In this document: positions 32,190-43,917 of the stretch, piece by piece
How positions within the stretch are numbered: position 1 is the first letter of the stretch
Layout: every line of letters starts with the position of its first letter
Notes under the pieces: generated by a model
The model's database searches: none
Seen by the model: the letters and a program-made list of their open reading frames with translations, nothing else
What the model was told of the DNA's origin: nothing
Source: Omphalotus guepiniiformis
Lineage: Eukaryota > Basidiomycota > Agaricomycetes > Agaricales > Omphalotaceae
Assembly: GCA_028554645.1 (NCBI GenBank)
Contig: JAQOOI010000079.1
Coordinates: 1 to 64,000, forward strand
Length of the DNA stretch: 64,000 nt
Reading direction: 5' to 3'
Position numbers and translations under genes: made by a program

Positions 32190-35100
32190 GCTGTTAGTCA
32201 AATTGTAGTTCCTAGCTGCAGACAGCCACAAGTTGTAGCTACTTAGTATGGCTATCAAATAGACACAAACTGCAGCTTTTTCCTACAAATAGCCACAATT
32301 TCAAGCTTTTAGCTGCAACTAGCCACAATTTAGAGCTTTTAGCTAGAAATAGCCACAAATTGCAGATCTTAGCTGTAGGCAGCTACAAATTGCAGTCACT
32401 AAGCTATAAATAGCTCTAAATTACAGCTCCTAGCTACAAATAGCCACAAATTGTAGTTCCTAGCTACAGATAGCCACAAATCAGAGCTCCTAGCTGCAGG
32501 CAGCCACAATTTGCAGTGTTTTTCCTTTGCTGCAGATAGATCTAAATTGCAGCTTCTAGCTGCAGACAGCCACAATCTGGAGCTCTTTGCTGCAAAAAGC
32601 CACAATCTGCAGCTTCTAGCAGCAAACAGACCCAAAGTGCAGCTTCTAGCTGCAGATAATCACAAATGGTTAGCTTTTAACTACAGATGTTCACCATTTT
32701 CAGCTCTTAGCTGCAGACAGTCAAAATTTGTAGCTATCAGCTGCAAACATACACAAATCACACCTTAGCTGTAGACAGCTACAACTTGCAGTCACTAGCT
32801 ATAAATAGCTCTAAATTACAGCGTCTAGCTACAAATAGCCACAAATTGTAATTTCTAGCTACAGATAGCCACAAATCAGAGCTCCTAGCTGCAGACAGCC
32901 ACAATTTGCAGCTCTTGGCCTTTGCTGCAGATAGACACAAATTGCAGCTCTTTCCTACAAATAGCCACAATTTCAAGCTTTTAGCTGCAGCTAGCCACAA
33001 TTTAGAGCTTTTAACTGGAAATAGCCACAAATTGCAGATCTTAGCTGTAGACAGCTACAAATTGCAGTTACTAAGCTATAAATAGTTCTAAATTACAGCT
33101 CCTAGCTACAAGTAGCCACACATTGTAATATCTAGCTACAGATAGCCACAAATCAGAGCTCCTAGCTGCAGACAGCCACAATTTGCAGCTCTTGGCCTTT
33201 GCTGCAGATAGACACAAATTGCAGCTCTTTCCTACAAATAGCCACAATGTCAAGCTTTTAGCTACAATTAGCCACAATTCAGAGCTTTTTGCTACATACA
33301 AATAGCCACAATTTGAAAGATCTTAGCTGTAGACAGCTACAAATTGCAGTTACTAAGCTATAAATAGTTCTAAATTACAGCTCCTAGCTACAAGTAGCCA
33401 CACATTGTAATATCTAGCTACAGATAGCCACAAATCAGAGCTCCTAGCTGCAGACAGCCACAATTTGCAGCTCTTGGCCTTTGCTGCAGATAGACACAAA
33501 TTGCAGCTCTTTCCCACAATGTCAAGCTTTTAGCTACAATTAGCCACAATTCAGAGCTTTTTGCTACATACAAATAGCCACAATTTGAAAGATCTTAGCT
33601 GTAGACAGCTACAAATTGCAGTTACTAAGCTATAAATAGTTCTAAATTACAGCTCCTAGCTACAAGTAGCCACACATTGTAATATCTAGCTACAGATAGC
33701 CACAAATCAGAGCTCCTAGCTGCAGACAGCCACAATTTGCAGCTCTTGGCCTTTGCTGCAGATAGACACAAATTGCAGCTCTTTCCCACAATGTCAAGCT
33801 TTTAGCTACAATTAGCCACAATTCAGAGCTTTTTGCTACATACAAATAGCCACAATTTGAAAGATCTTAGCTGTAGACAGCTACAAATTGCAGTTACTAA
33901 GCTATAAATAGTTCTAAATTACAGCTCCTAGCTACAAGTAGCCACACATTGTAATATCTAGCTACAGATAGCCACAAATCAGAGCTCCTAGCTGCAGAGA
34001 GCCACAATTTGCAGCTCTTTCCTACAAATAGCCACAATTTAAAGCTTTTAGCTGCAACTAGCCACAAATTGCAGATCTTAGCTGTAGACAGCTACAACTT
34101 GCAGTCACTAGCTATAAATAGCTCTAAATTACAGCTTCTAGCTACAAATAGCCACAAATTGTAGCTTCTAGCTACAGATAGCCACATATCAGAGCTTCTA
34201 GCTGCAGACAGCCCCAAATTGCAGCTCTTTCCTACAAATAGCCACAATTTCAAGCTTTTAGCTGCAACTAGCCACAATTTAGAGCTTTTAACTGGAAATA
34301 GCCACAAATTGCAAATCTTAGCTGTAGATAGCTACAACTTGCAGTCACTAGCTATAAATAGCTCTAAAGTACAGCTTCTAGCTACAAATAGCCACAAATT
34401 GTAATATCTAGCACCACATATCAGAGCTCCTAGCTGCAGACAGCCACAATTTGCAGCTCTTTGCCTTTGCTGCAGATGGCCACATTTTGCAGCTTCTAGT
34501 GGCAAATAGCTGCAATTTACAGCTCCTAGCTACAAATAGCCACCAAAGATCCACAATTTGTAGCTCCTAGCCACACTAGCCAAATTGTAGCTTCTAGCTA
34601 CAGTTAGCTCTTTGCTACAAATAATCACAAAGTGCAGCTTAGGTGCAGATAGCCACAATGTGAAGCTCTTGGCTGCAAATAGACCCAGATTGCAGCTCTT
34701 GGCTGCAACTAGCTAGATATTGTAGCTCCTAGCTGCAAAAAAGCCACATTTTCCACAGTTTGCAGCACCTAGTGGCAAACAGCAATCATTTGTAGCACTT
34801 TGCTGTAAATAGACACAATCTGTAGCACTTTGCTGTAAATAGACACAATCTGTAGCTCTTTGCTACAAATAGTCACAATCTGTAAATCTTAGCTATAGAC
34901 AACTATACATTGTAGCAACTAGCTATAAAGAGATTCAAAGTACAGCCCCTATCTACAAATAGCCATACACTGTGGCTCCTAGCTGTACATAGCTTCAAAA
35001 CATCACTTCTAACCACAAATTCTTGCTCCTATCTGCAAAGTCACTGTTAGCTGCAAATAGCCACAAATTGCTGCTGTTTGCTGCAAATAGGTATCAAATG

Positions 35101-36285
35101 TAGCTCCTAGATGCAGAATGTGACAATTTGCAATCTCTAGTGGCAAACAGCTACAATTTGTAGCTTTTTGCTATAAATAGCCACAAAATTTCAGCTTTTG
35201 GCTGCAGATTTCCATTGTTTTTTAAGCTCCTAGCTGCAGACATTTGTAGCTATTAGCTGCAAACAGATACAATTTGCACTTCTTAGCTACAAAGAGCCAC
35301 AATAGAAGCAGTTGTGGCAAATAGCCACAATTTGCAGCTGTTAGATCCAAAAAGATACAAAGTGCAGCTCCTAGCTGTACAAAGTACAGCTCTGTGCTAT
35401 GCAACAAATAGCTGCAATTTGCAGCTAGCAGCTAGAAATAGACAGACATAGTATCTTCTTGCTACAAATGGCCACAATGTTTTGCTCTAGCTTCACATTA
35501 TAGCTACAAAGAGCTACATATTGTAGTTTCTAGCTACAAATAGCCACAATTTAGAGCTGATAGATGCAGACAAGCCACACATTGTCTAGGTGCAAAGAGC
35601 TACAGTTTATAGCTCTGTGCTGCAAATAGGCCCAAATTGCAGCTTCTAGCCTCAAATAGCCAGCATTTGCAGCTCTTTGAAACAACCAGCCACAAATTTC
35701 AGCTTCTAGCTGCAGACAGCCACATTTTGCAGCTTCTAGTGGCAAATAGCCACATTGTGCAGCTATTTGCCACAATCTGCAACTCTTTGTGGCTCCTAGC
35801 TACAAATGCCCACAATCCCTATAGTATGTGAGCTTTTAGAAGTATTATAGACTATATATTCATGGATTGTAGCTCCTAGTGACAAGTAGCTGCAATTTAT
35901 AGCTCTTAGCCACACATAGTCAAATTGTAGGTCTTAGCAAACAGCCACAAAACTGCAGCTCTTTGCTGCAAATACCCACAGTTCACAGCTCTTTACTGCA
36001 ATTAGCCACTAAAGTACAGCCCCTATCTACAAATAGCCATACACTGTGGCTCCGAATGACAAACAGCTGCAGACAGCCACAAACTGCAGCTCTTAGCTGC
36101 AAATAGCCACACTTTGTAGCTAAGAGCCCCAAAAATTACATATAGCTGTAATTTCCTGCAATTTACAGCTCTAGATAGCCATTATTTGTAGCTTCTAGCT
36201 GCACACAGCCACACTTTTTGGCTTCCAGCTATAAATACTCACAGATTGTAGCTTCTAGAGGGTTGCCAACAGCTCAGCTTGGCTG
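32190..36285 (+). repeat. 30-bp satellite, forward block 1
   Basis: Tandem 30-bp monomers of the type AGCTCCTAGCTACAAATAGC plus CACAAATTGT fill about 4.1 kb. Variation is patterned: a set of eight to ten monomers is repeated as a roughly 290-bp higher-order unit around 32760-34000. The block ends with a unique tail, GGGTTGCCAACAGCTCAGCT then TGGCTGGCTTG. Because 30 is a multiple of three, long open frames with a 10-residue period (WLSVARNYNL type) appear on both strands. They are not evidence of genes. Confidence 0.95.
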
Positions 36286-39200
36286 GCTTGTAGCTAGGAG
36301 CTGCACTTTGGGTCTGTTTGCAGCAAAGAGCTGCAAATTGTGGCTACTTGTCACTAGAAGCAATTGTGGCTCTTTGTAGCTAAGAGGTGCAATTTATGTC
36401 TGTTTGCAGCTGATAGCTACAAATTTTGGCTGTCTGCAGCTAAGAGCTGAAAATGGTGAATATCTGTAGTTAAAAGCTAACTGTTTGTGATTATCTGCAG
36501 CTAGAAGATTGGGGCTCTTTGCAGCAAAGAGCTACAGATTGTGGCTGTCTGCAGCCAGAAGCTGCAATTTAGGTCAATCTGCAGCAAAGGCAAAAAGTTG
36601 CAAATTGTGGCTGTCTGCAGCTAGGAGCTCTGATTTGTGGCTATCTGTAGCTAGAAACTACAATTTGTGGTTATTTGTAGCTAGGAGCTGTAGTTTAGAG
36701 CTATTTATAGCTTAGTGACTGCAATTTGTAGCTGTCTACAGCTAAGATCTGCAATTTGTGGCTATTTCCAGTTAAAAGCTGTACATTGTGGCTAGTTGCA
36801 GCTAAAAGCTTGAAATTGTGGCTATTTGTAGGAAAGAGCTGCAATTTGTGTCTATTCAATAACCATACTATTTGCAGCCATTTGCAGCTAAGTAGTATCA
36901 GATAGTTGTAAAAAGCCAAATTTAATACAAATAGCTACTGCTAGCTGTGAATAGCCACAAAATATTGCTTCTAGCTATGTACAGTCATCAATTGTCAATT
37001 ACAGTTATCTCTAGCTAGAAGCTACACTAATTAGCTATTTGCAGCTAACAATGACTTTGCAGATAGGAGCAAGAATTTGTGGTTAGAAGTGATGTTTTGA
37101 AGCTATGTACAGCTAGGAGCCACAGTGTATGGCTATTTGTAGATAGGGGCTGTACTTTAGTGGCTAATTGCAGTAAAGAGCTGTGAACTGTGGGTATTTG
37201 CAGCAAAGAGCTGCAGTTTTGTGGCTGTTTGCTAAGACCTACAATTTGACTATGTGTGGCTAAGAGCTATAAATTGCAGCTACTTGTCACTAGGAGCTAC
37301 AATCCATGAATATATAGTCTATAATACTTCTAAAAGCTCACATACTATAGGGATTGTGGGCATTTGTAGCTAGGAGCCACAAAGAGTTGCAGATTGTGGC
37401 AAATAGCTGCACAATGTGGCTATTTGCCACTAGAAGCTGCAAAATGTGGCTGTCTGCAGCTAGAAGCTGAAATTTGTGGCTGGTTGTTTCAAAGAGCTGC
37501 AAATGCTGGCTATTTGAGGCTAGAAGCTGCAATTTGGGCCTATTTGCAGCACAGAGCTATAAACTGTAGCTCTTTGCACCTAGACAATGTGTGGCTTGTC
37601 TGCATCTATCAGCTCTAAATTGTGGCTATTTGTAGCTAGAAACTACAATATGTAGCTCTTTGTAGCTATAATGTGAAGCTAGAGCAAAACATTGTGGCCA
37701 TTTGTAGCAAGAAGATACTATGTCTGTCTATTTCTAGCTGCTAGCTGCAAATTGCAGCTATTTGTTGCATAGCACAGAGCTGTACTTTGTACAGCTAGGA
37801 GCTGCACTTTGTATCTTTTTGGATCTAACAGCTGCAAATTGTGGCTATTTGCCACAACTGCTTCTATTGTGGCTCTTTGTAGCTAAGAAGTGCAAATTGT
37901 ATCTGTTTGCAGCTAATAGCTACAAATGTCTGCAGCTAGGAGCTTAAAAAACAATGGAAATCTGCAGCCAAAAGCTGAAATTTTGTGGCTATTTATAGCA
38001 AAAAGCTACAAATTGTAGCTGTTTGCCACTAGAGATTGCAAATTGTCACATTCTGCATCTAGGAGCTACATTTGATACCTATTTGCAGCAAACAGCAGCA
38101 ATTTGTGGCTATTTGCAGCTAACAGTGACTTTGCAGATAGGAGCAAGAATTTGTGGTTAGAAGTGATGTTTTGAAGCTATGTACAGCTAGGAGCCACAGT
38201 GTATGGCTATTTGTAGATAGGGGCTGTACTTTGAATCTCTTTATAGCTAGTTGCTACAATGTATAGTTGTCTATAGCTAAGATTTACAGATTGTGACTAT
38301 TTGTAGCAAAGAGCTACAGATTGTGTCTATTTACAGCAAAGTGCTACAGATTGTGTCTATTTACAGCAAAGTGCTACAAATGATTGCTGTTTGCCACTAG
38401 GTGCTGCAAACTGTGGAAAATGTGGCTTTTTTGCAGCTAGGAGCTACAATATCTAGCTAGTTGCAGCCAAGAGCTGCAATCTGGGTCTATTTGCAGCCAA
38501 GAGCTTCACATTGTGGCTATCTGCACCTAAGCTGCACTTTGTGATTATTTGTAGCAAAGAGCTAACTGTAGCTAGAAGCTACAATTTGGCTAGTGTGGCT
38601 AGGAGCTACAAATTGTGGATCTTTGGTGGCTATTTGTAGCTAGGAGCTGTAAATTGCAGCTATTTGCCACTAGAAGCTGCAAAATGTGGCCATCTGCAGC
38701 AAAGGCAAAGAGCTGCAAATTGTGGCTGTCTGCAGCTAGGAGCTCTGATATGTGGTGCTAGATATTACAATTTGTGGCTATTTGTAGCTAGAAGCTGTAC
38801 TTTAGAGCTATTTATAGCTAGTGACTGCAAGTTGTAGCTATCTACAGCTAAGATTTGCAATTTGTGGCTATTTCCAGTTAAAAGCTCTAAATTGTGGCTA
38901 GTTGCAGCTAAAAGCTTGAAATTGTGGCTATTTGTAGGAAAGAGCTGCAATTTGGGGCTGTCTGCAGCTAGAAGCTCTGATATGTGGCTATCTGTAGCTA
39001 GAAGCTACAATTTGTGGCTATTTGTAGCTAGAAGCTGTAATTTAGAGCTATTTATAGCTAGTGACTGCAAGTTGTAGCTGTCTACAGCTAAGATCTGCAA
39101 TTTGTGGCTAGTTGCAGCTAAAAGCTTTAAATTGTGGCTATTTGTAGGAAAGAGCTGCAAATTGTGGCTCTCTGCAGCTAGGAGCTCTGATTTGTGGCTA

Positions 39201-40235
39201 TCTGTAGCTAGATATTACAATGTGTGGCTACTTGTAGCTAGGAGCTGTAATTTAGAACTATTTATAGCTTAGTAACTGCAATTTGTAGCTGTCTACAGCT
39301 AAGATCTGCAATTTGTGGCTATTTCCAGTTAAAAGCTCTAAATTGTGGCTAGCTGCAGCTAAAAGCTTGAAATTGTGGCTATTTGTAGGAAAGAGCTGCA
39401 ATTTGTGTCTATCTGCAGCAAAGGCCAAGAGCTGCAAATTGTGGCTGTCTGCAGCTAGGAGCTCTGATTTGTGGCTATCTGTAGCTAGAAATTACAATTT
39501 GTGGCTACTTGTAGCTAGGAGCTGTAATTTAGAGCTATTTATAGCTTAGTGACTGCAATTTGTAGCTGTCTACAGCTAAGATCTGCAATTTGTGGCTATT
39601 TCCAGTTAAAAGCTGTACATTGTGGCTAGTTGCAGCTAAAAGCTTGAAATTGTGGCTATTTGTAGGAAAGAGCTGCAATTTGTGTCTATTCAATAACCAT
39701 ACTATTTACAGCCATTTGCAGCTAAGTAGTATCAGATAGTTGTAAAAAGCCAAATTTAATACAAATAGCTACTGCTAGCTGTGAATAGCCACAAAATATT
39801 GCTTCTAGCTATGTACAGTCATCAATTGTCAATTACAGTTATCTCTAGCTAGAAGCTACACTAATTAGCTATTTGCAGCTAACAATGACTTTGCAGATAG
39901 GAGCAAGAACTTGTGGCTAGAAGTGATGTTTTGGAGCTATGTATAGCTAGCAGCCACAGTGTATGGCTATTTGTAGATAGGGGCTGTAATTTGAATCTCT
40001 TTATAGCTAGTTGCTACAATGTATAGCTATCTATAGCTAAGATTCACAAAATGTGACTATTTGTAGTTTGGAGCTACAGATTGTGTCTATTTACAGCAAA
40101 GTGCTACAAATGACCGCTGTTTGCCACTCGATGCTGCAGACTGTGGAAAATGTGGCTTTTTTGCAGCTAGGAGCTTCAATCTCTAGCTAGTTGCAGCAAA
40201 GAAGCAAAGAGCCTGGGTCTATTTGCAATTAAGAG
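36286..40235 (-). repeat. 30-bp satellite, inverted block 2
   Basis: The same monomer runs in the opposite orientation (CAATTTGTGGCTATTTGTAG then CTAGGAGCTG). The segment about 37116-39100 is a near-perfect inverted copy of about 34070-36053, centred at 36584.5. The segment about 36735-37170 is also directly repeated at about 39565-40000. Confidence 0.95.
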
Positions 40236-41390
40236 CTTCACACAGCTCCTAGCTACAAATAGCCACAAATTGTAGTTTCTAGCTACAGATAGCCACAAAT
40301 CAGAGCTCCTACCTGTAGACAGCCACAATTTGCAGCTTTTTGCCTTTGCTGCAGATAGACACAATTTGCAGCTCTTTTCTACAAATAGCCACAATTTCAA
40401 GCTTTTAGCTGCAACTAGCCACAATTCAGATCTTTTTGCTACAAATAGCTGCAATTTGCAGATCTCATCTGTAGACAGCTACAAATTGCAGTCACTAGCT
40501 ATAAATAGCTCCAAATTATAGCTCCTAGCTGCAAATAGCCACAAATTGTAGTTTCTAGCTACAGATAGCCACAAATCAGAGCTCCTACCTGCAGACAGCC
40601 ACAATTTGCAACTTTTTGCCTTTGCTGCAGATGGACCTAAATTGCAGCTTCTGGCTACAGATAGCCACAATTTTAGCTCTGGCTTCACATTATAGCTATA
40701 AAGAGCCAGGTATTGTAGTTTCTAGCTACAAGTAGTCACAATCTAGGGCTGCTAGGTACAGACAAGCCACACAAAATTGTAGCTCTTCACTGCATATAAC
40801 TACCCACAACTTGTAGCTTCTAGGTGCAAATTGACCCAAATTGCAGCTCTTTGGAATAACCAGCCACAAATTTCAGCTTCTAGCTGCAGACAGCCACATT
40901 TTGCAGTGTCTAGTGGCAAATAGCTGCAATTTACAGCCCCTAGCTACAAATAGCCACATTGTGCAGCTATTTGCCACAATCTGCAACTCTTTGTTGCTCC
41001 TAGCTACAAATTCCCACAATTTCTATAGTATGTGAGCCTAGAAGTGTTATAGACTAAATATTTATGGATTGTAGCTCTTAGCCACATACAGTCAAATTGT
41101 AGGTCTTAGCAAACAGCCACAAAACTGCAGCTCTTAGCTGCAAATAGCCACACTTTGTAGCTAAGAGCCACAAAATTACATATAGCTGTAATTTCCTGCA
41201 ATTTACAGCTCTTTGCACAAATTGCAGCTCTTAACTACAAATAGCCATTATTTGTAGCTCTTAGCTGCAAATACCTACAATTTGTAGCTTCTAGCTGCAC
41301 ACAGCTACAAATTGTAGCTTCTAGCTATATATACTCACAGATTGTAGCTTCTAGAGGGTTGCCAACAGCTCAGCTTGGCTGGCTTGTGTG
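40236..41390 (+). repeat. 30-bp satellite, forward block 3
   Basis: Forward-oriented monomers resume abruptly at CACACAGCTCCTAGCTACAA. The block ends with the same tail as block 1 (GGGTTGCCAACAGCTCAGCT, about 41355), so blocks 1 and 3 share an ancestral right edge. Confidence 0.95.
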
Positions 41391-41911
41391 CAAACAGCTC
41401 AGCTCACAGCTCCTGCGCTGTTTAAATCAATTGGCTTGAGAGTCTCTGAAAACTTCTCTTCTTCACAAATTGCAGAAAAATAATTTTATAGCATGTAAGT
41501 AAGCTCTAAGATACCGTCATACCGCGAACGAACCACAAGAGACCCTGGCCCTGATTACATCTCGGTTCTTGTTCATCTGAAGCTATTTGACCATAAGCCA
41601 CGGGATCGCGCAGAAAAATAGAAAAAAAATTCTAAAACACAGCTCACAACGTCTTTCAAAACGATCACCGACCGTTTTCTTTAGGTTGATGCGCAACTCC
41701 AGTTCGAACGTTCCGTTTGGCTTGCGATATCCTTGGAATTTGAATCTAAAGCATGTATGCATTCCTGTACATTAATGATGATTACGCCTCATAGCACCAG
41801 TGTAGTTGAATTATCACGAAAATGAAGCAAAAGTGAGTTTATACCCTCCCCGTCAACCGTCAACCGTCAACCGTCAACCGTGATCTGCGTTTCTTTCTTG
41901 ATCCGGAGTTG
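41391..41911. other. Transition from satellite to genes
   Basis: Mostly unique sequence. A heptamer microsatellite (CCGTCAA, four to five copies) sits at about 41848-41880, just beyond the 3' end of the next gene. Confidence 0.6.
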
Positions 41912-43740
41912 TCATCCACCCTGCTCGTCCGACTCATCCGAATCATCCAACGGTATGAACTTCTACCCTCCCGCTAAAGGACAAGGATCCAACATTAGTT
42001 TTCGAGAAAAAGGTTCCAGACAACCCACTCACGAAAGGCGAACGTCTTTGTCGTAAGGTCGGCGGTACAGGAATAGGAACTCCAACAACAGGTAAAGATC
42101 GCGGTACAGATTCACGGGTCACTCTTGATATCGTAGGTGTACCGCCAGTACTACCTGGTTTCATGGGAACCTGAACATTCGTATAAATTGTCGGTGGAAT
42201 AGCCGCGGGTGTGCGTGGTATATTTTGGAAGCGTGAGTTCGGATTCAGTGGAGTAGCGGGAATTTGACGGGCAGGGAAAGTCGGTATGGTAGTGAATTGA
42301 GCCCTGTTCTTCAAGTTGAGCTCCAATGCAGGTGAGGATGAGGTAGGAGGCCGCGACAAAGCTCCATCGGTAACAGACACAGTTGGGGAGCGATCTGTGT
42401 CTCTTTTGGATGGTGAACGACCAGCAATGCGTGAATTCGGGTGCGAGTATCTTGATGAAGGGGTGCAAGTGACAGCAAGAGAATTTTGACATTTTCCCTG
42501 AAATGCCTGGTGTACAGGCTCGTGATAATTAGTTTGATTATTGCTTTTTGAGTGAGAGGATGTAGGACGATTAAACAGAGGAAGGTCAGCAAGTGGACGT
42601 CGAGGAGTGCTTGAGCGACGAAAAGACAAAGGTTCCCGAGCAATCAACGATGAAAGCGCGGAGGACTTGGTTGCTGCCGTTGAAGACACGTCTCGGAAAT
42701 TGTTAACCTCAGGATATAACGCAGATGACTTTCGAGCTAGTGGACTCTGGCGTTCGGTTCGGGGCGAAGGAACCGCGAAGATTTGGGATCGCCGAAAAGC
42801 TTGCACATTTTCACTTGCTTGGTTTTCATCCAGCCGTTGTCGTTTTCTATTGTGCGAAGACGGCGTTGCAGTTCTCTTCCTTGTATCCGTATCTTGTCCG
42901 GACACCTTCCGCACTAGCTGAAACTTCCGTATAGGAGAGATGGTGTTAAGCTGAATAGACTCCATAGACTTGGACAGAGATTCGTTGATAGTATTCCGAG
43001 CGGCTTCAATATGGAGAGGAAGTGCTTGCAGAAGAGGCAAAAGAGGAGTAAGCGAGGTAATGATAGAGCACTGTTGGTCTTGAAGTGCTTGGAGTGCTTG
43101 CATCTGGCTTTGCAATATTGCAATATTTGCGAATGCGTCTGGAGGAACTGCACAGGTACATTAGCCTCCCGGAAGGCAGATATACAACTGAAGATCATGC
43201 CATTTGTATCGCATCTATGCGTTTGTCAAGCCCTTCAATCCGAAGCACGAGGCTTTGACGTAACTCTTCGAGTTTGTCTGCTTGAGCTGGTACACCAACA
43301 GACTTTTTCACTTCGGTTTGGCTTCGATTAACTGCAAATAATCCTTATATGAAACGACACGCCCAAGGAACTGTTCCCAATACCCACCAAGGTCTACAAT
43401 CTCGCTAACAAGCGTCTCATGCTCCTCCTTGAACAACGTCTTCACTGCGGTGATCTCGTGCTTCGCTTCATCGATCCTGGAGGTGAGCCTATCCACTCTT
43501 TCCCCAAACTTTTGTAAATTTGCTTGTGTATCGTGTAGCAATATGCGAGTGGATGTAGCAGATTTGTCGACAGGTGCCCACAGGCGGAAGAGGAATGTCC
43601 TTGTTGGTTGGATTTACGAGATTGTCTTTTCGTAGCAGATGGGCCCATAGGATCGAAGATGCAGGTGGACGCCGTTCTTGGCCATCCTCGAGCCTTGAAG
43701 TAATTATCGTGCTCTTGCTGCTCGAGCTTGAAGCGTTCAT
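41912..43740 (-). CDS. Coiled-coil, Ser/Arg-rich putative nuclear protein, multi-exon
   Basis: Start ATG at 43740 (MNASSSSSKST). Coding switches frames at introns. One is likely at the GTGGGT...TTTGCAG segment near 43330-43385, joining the EIVDL exon to a VNRSQTEVKKS exon. Another, not resolved, lies before the PPDAFANIAIL exon near 43150. A long exon runs to about 42035, and a last intron (GTGAGT donor) leads to an acidic end, DDSDESDEQGG. Residues 65-220 contain heptad-like coiled coil. The later half is Ser/Pro/Arg-rich and disordered, with KRTATPSSHNRKRQR as a probable nuclear signal. No catalytic domain is visible. Such proteins often scaffold chromosome or spindle complexes, but I cannot name this one. 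Confidence 0.55.
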
Positions 43741-43917
43741 GGATGTTTATGCAAAAGACATGGATGGCTATTTCCGGAAACGGTCCGGGTCAAAGCAAAC
43801 TAAACCTGAACTAAATAGTAAAAGGAAGCCTAGAGTAACATTATTATGATACAGCGTACTAAAATACAGCAGTCCTAGTGTGTATGCGATGTCAATAGGT
43901 ATCAATGCAATAGATGG

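Noticed and set aside
32399..41035. Many open frames of 60-92 codons inside the satellite
   Set aside because: They follow from a 30-bp period and appear on both strands with 10-residue repeats; no start, intron or domain evidence supports genes.
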